Shown piece after piece: positions 7,422 to 9,190 of a stretch of 9,190 bases of DNA. The position numbers were made by a program, and so were the translations under genes. Origin of the DNA: Promethearchaeota archaeon (GTDB lineage Archaea > Asgardarchaeota > Lokiarchaeia > Sigynarchaeales > SOKP01); contig JAEOTL010000307.1 in the NCBI GenBank assembly GCA_016839845.1, positions 1-9,190 on the forward strand, in the 5' to 3' direction. The number at the start of each line of letters is the position of its first letter. The first letter of the stretch is position 1. The notes beneath the pieces were generated by a model. That model saw nothing but the letters and a program-made list of their open reading frames with translations, was not told where the DNA came from and did not search any database.

Positions 7422-7443
7422 GTAATATTATTTGGTGTTGAAC

Positions 7444-7650
7444 ATGAGTATTGATAAACTTGAAGAACAAAAAGATGAATTGCTTGATAAAATAGAAGCA
7501 CTCGAGGATAAGTGTGATACTCTGCCCATTTGTGAGGAAGATGATGGATGCGAACGGTGTGAAACTTACGCTGAAATTGAATCCCTTTCAGAAAAGGTGG
7601 AAGAATTAGAAAACAAAATCGAGGAGCTTTTGGGTTCTGACGAAGATTAA
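7444..7650 (+). CDS. Small acidic coiled-coil protein with four-cysteine turn
   Basis: A 68-aa protein that I do not recognise as a named family. Residues 3-23 and 43-63 are two heptad-patterned, Glu/Lys-rich helices (LEEQKDELLDKIEALEDK and IESLSEKVEELENKIEELL). Between them is a turn with four cysteines, C24, C30, C36 and C39, the last pair as CERC. This layout suggests an antiparallel helical hairpin closed by a metal site or by disulfides, superficially like the CxxC zinc hook of Rad50 but far shorter. The protein is strongly acidic and ends in GSDED. There is no signal peptide. TTG, GTG and TTG codons at 7432, 7435 and 7438 are in frame upstream, but ATG 7444 is preferred. It follows the GTPase gene by 147 bp and probably has its own promoter. 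Heptad regularity and clustered cysteines make it likely to be a true gene. Confidence 0.7.
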   Translation: MSIDKLEEQKDELLDKIEALEDKCDTLPICEEDDGCERCETYAEIESLSEKVEELENKIEELLGSDED

Positions 7651-7662
7651 GTAATCTTTAAT

Positions 7663-7669
7663 AAAAAAA
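7663..7669 (-). terminator. T7 tract (minus strand) after the acyl-CoA dehydrogenase gene
   Basis: Seven A residues on the plus strand read as a T7 run on the minus strand, about 70 nt past the dehydrogenase stop. It is a plausible U-tract terminator in the gap between the two convergent genes. Confidence 0.3.
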
Positions 7670-7680
7670 TCAAGTATAAA

Positions 7681-7714
7681 TTTATATTTTCTTTCTTTTC
7701 TATTTGTTTATATT
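7681..7714 (+). terminator. T-rich terminator of the small coiled-coil gene
   Basis: A pyrimidine-rich stretch dominated by T (short T runs separated by C and A) begins 31 nt after the stop at 7650. It lies in the gap between convergent genes, where a terminator is expected, and fits the U-rich archaeal type. Confidence 0.4.
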
Positions 7715-7738
7715 CCCTTCTTGATGTATTAGTGGATA

Positions 7739-9031
7739 TTATAAACCTTTAAAGAGTCTACGCAGCCCCCTACTCATTATGAGTTGCTGTACTTGCTTTG
7801 TACCTCCAACAACCTCTAATATCCTTGAAACGCTGACATAATCTTGCATCAGCGTATTATCGCACACTCCTGCTCCACCCATCAAATTCGCTGTTTCAAA
7901 GCACACATCTTTGGCTAGATTCGCACAATTATATTTATATTGACTCGCGGAACTAACCATTGATTGAGAGATTCGATCAGGGAGGTTACCCTTATATTTT
8001 TCATTCTTTTCATCATAAGTCTCAGCAAATTTAAGGATACCATGTGTTAAAGCCGTAGTTTTAGCCCATAGGTCTGCTAATGAAAATCCGACTCCTTGAA
8101 AGAGTAAGATCTCCTTATCAAATTGTTTTCTCATATTCGCATAAATAACAGCGTGGGCTAATGCACCCCAACAAGCACTCATGCATCTTACAGCGATAGC
8201 AATTCTTTCAGGAATAAGGCCTTCAAACAGATGTTCTCTCCCTTTTCCTATCCCTCCCAATACATATTCTTTTGGGATTTTTAGATTCTCAAGTTTCTCC
8301 TTCCCTATAAATAATTTTGGAGTCCACGGGATTCCAACTCGCTCACAAGACCATCCCGACCATGATGTATTAATTAAAAATTGTCCCATAAGATTTCCAT
8401 TATTTTCTTCGGCTGTAGCATAGGAGACAGCCCATTTCGCTTTTGGTGCGTTTGTATTAAATATTTTAGTCCCATTTAGAATAAAGGAGCCATCTTCTTG
8501 TTCAGTGCAGGTTGTCATTTGATGTACAGCGTCAGAACCTCTTTCGGGTTCCGTTATTAATAAGCATCCTACTTCTTGGCCTGTCACAAGTTCTTTTAAT
8601 GCTTCTAATCTAATGGGTACGTTTTCATGATGGGCATAGATGGGATTTAAACAAATAACGGTTGCTCCAGTGCTCATCGCAAACTGAGGATCAAAATTAT
8701 CAAGAGCAAGGATCCTCATAAATTCAATTGCCATCCCATAGTCTTCATAGTTTAAATCGATACAGCTATATGGGGTTTGACGGGTAATATATCCTTCTTT
8801 TCCGAAATCAGAAACCCAATCATAAATGTCCTCATCGGGGCTGTGCTGTATGTTGTTCTTAGATTCATAATCTAAGCAAAAGTTTTGAGCCTGTTTTAGA
8901 AACGAAAATTGCTGTTCACTTAGAATTGCTTCAAGATTCTCTCTTACAAATTTATACCGGTTTTCAAGGCTCAGTTTTTCTAGAATTTCATCACTTATAA
9001 CTTGAGTCTCATACCGCTTTTTTTCACTCAT
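7739..9031 (-). CDS. Acyl-CoA dehydrogenase, LCAD/IVD-type catalytic base
   Basis: A FAD-dependent acyl-CoA dehydrogenase (430 aa from ATG 9031) that introduces a trans-2,3 double bond into an acyl-CoA and passes electrons to an electron-transfer flavoprotein or similar carrier. Seen motifs: ITEPERGSD (159-167) of the flavin/substrate middle domain, ILNGTKIFNTNA, RKQFDK with FQGVGFSLADLW in the C-terminal helical domain, and NLMGGAGVCDN near the end. The usual catalytic Glu of the YEGT segment is replaced by Gly (VGGT, 408-411), while PERIA supplies E275 at the helix-G position used as base by long-chain and isovaleryl-CoA dehydrogenases. An N-terminal extension of about 40 residues makes it longer than the usual 380-390 aa. 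TTG 9040 is an alternative start. A TATA-like element lies about 24 nt upstream of the ATG. It could share a transcript with the gene ending 58 bp upstream. Substrate chain length is unknown. Confidence 0.93.
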   Translation of the reverse strand: MSEKKRYETQVISDEILEKLSLENRYKFVRENLEAILSEQQFSFLKQAQNFCLDYESKNNIQHSPDEDIYDWVSDFGKEGYITRQTPYSCIDLNYEDYGMAIEFMRILALDNFDPQFAMSTGATVICLNPIYAHHENVPIRLEALKELVTGQEVGCLLITEPERGSDAVHQMTTCTEQEDGSFILNGTKIFNTNAPKAKWAVSYATAEENNGNLMGQFLINTSWSGWSCERVGIPWTPKLFIGKEKLENLKIPKEYVLGGIGKGREHLFEGLIPERIAIAVRCMSACWGALAHAVIYANMRKQFDKEILLFQGVGFSLADLWAKTTALTHGILKFAETYDEKNEKYKGNLPDRISQSMVSSASQYKYNCANLAKDVCFETANLMGGAGVCDNTLMQDYVSVSRILEVVGGTKQVQQLIMSRGLRRLFKGL

Positions 9032-9050
9032 TTTGATCAATAATTTTTTG

Positions 9051-9058
9051 TAATAAAT
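9051..9058 (-). promoter_or_regulatory. Candidate TATA element of the acyl-CoA dehydrogenase gene
   Basis: Read on the minus strand this is ATTTATTA, centred about 24 nt before ATG 9031, the same spacing as the stronger box at 4440. It favours ATG 9031 as the translation start and suggests a leaderless transcript independent of the upstream gene. Confidence 0.4.
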
Positions 9059-9089
9059 TTGATAATGATCATTCCAGATATTATATTTT

Positions 9090-9190
9090 TTATTTTGGAA
9101 TCAATTTAAGGGTACCTTCTAAGTTTTTAGTGATCGTTTCTCGTGTAAAAAGCAATGGGATATATTTGCCCTTTACCCATAATCTCATTA
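9090..9190 (-). CDS. 3' end of an unidentified gene leaving the window
   Basis: On the minus strand one frame is open from the window edge to a TAA at 9092-9090, giving a C-terminal fragment of about 32 residues that includes LWVKGKYIPLLFTRETI and ends EGTLKLIPK. The alternation of a short strand (KYIPLL) followed by a helix-like segment (RETITKNLEGTLKLI) looks like the end of a folded domain. The other two minus-strand frames meet stops quickly. I do not recognise the family from so little. It lies 58 bp upstream of, and in the same direction as, the acyl-CoA dehydrogenase gene, so it could be co-transcribed with it. An open stretch this short can occur by chance in AT-rich DNA. Confidence 0.45.
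   Translation of the reverse strand, partial: MRLWVKGKYIPLLFTRETITKNLEGTLKLIPK

Noticed and set aside
7425..7436. 12-mer ATATTATTTGGT shared with 4443-4454, both upstream of genes
   Set aside because: The two copies lie at different distances from their ATGs (7 and 15 nt), and one match found after the fact in AT-rich DNA is weak evidence for an operator.
7297..7443. Possibility that a second switch II/G4/G5 half follows the GTPase, making it a broken tandem
   Set aside because: The gap is AT-rich, and I found no sequence encoding WDxxGQ, NKxD or ETSA in the frames I read.
7362..7454. A 30-codon open frame starting MSSAVSYLTRKE and overlapping the next gene by 11 nt
   Set aside because: It is short, has no recognisable motif and no well-placed promoter, and ends inside a better-supported gene; likely chance.
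7675..7686. Perfect 12-bp palindrome TATAAATTTATA between the convergent genes
   Set aside because: It is pure AT in an AT-rich gap with no gene at a suitable distance on either strand; likely compositional.

Overview
The window looks like a stretch of an AT-rich archaeal chromosome, most likely from an Asgard archaeon (Lokiarchaeia-like). Three things point there: a Ras/Rab-type GTPase with a WDIAGQERF switch II, an archaeal-style DUF4139 protein, and an NDP-forming acyl-CoA synthetase alpha chain beside an acyl-CoA dehydrogenase. Several genes also have TATA-like elements about 25 nt before the ATG and no clear Shine-Dalgarno sequence, as expected for leaderless archaeal transcripts. The lineage is inferred from gene content, not from a marker gene.

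Layout. Six plus-strand genes run from the left edge: (1) an acyl-CoA synthetase (NDP-forming) alpha chain, cut at its 5' end by the window; (2) a MrfA/Hrq1-type DEAD/DEAH helicase with a C-terminal DUF1998 cysteine cluster; (3) a thioredoxin-fold protein with a WCPDC active site; (4) a DUF4139 protein with a C-terminal coiled coil; (5) a Rab-like small GTPase; (6) a 68-residue acidic coiled-coil protein with four cysteines. Two minus-strand genes follow: a long-chain/isovaleryl-type acyl-CoA dehydrogenase, and the 3' end of an unidentified gene that leaves the window on the right. Every gap is under 200 bp. The gaps hold AT-rich promoter candidates and T-rich terminator tracts. I see no tRNA, rRNA, CRISPR array or insertion sequence.

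The main discovery candidate is gene 5. Its GTPase motifs run G3-G4-G5-G1-G2, so the protein starts at strand beta3 (switch II) and ends after beta2 (switch I) plus a lysine-rich tail. All five motifs are present once, in one frame, with a good ATG and an in-frame stop just upstream. This is a clean circular permutation of a Rab-like GTPase with the new ends in the beta2-beta3 hairpin. It is not the G4-G5-G1-G2-G3 order of the known YlqF/YqeH/RsgA circularly permuted GTPases.

The genes do not form an obvious single pathway. The two flanking metabolic genes fit acyl-CoA oxidation and energy conservation: the dehydrogenase oxidises an acyl-CoA and the synthetase alpha chain makes NTP from an acyl-CoA thioester. 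The central genes cover DNA repair, thiol redox chemistry, an uncharacterised DUF4139 function and small-GTPase signalling, each apparently with its own promoter.
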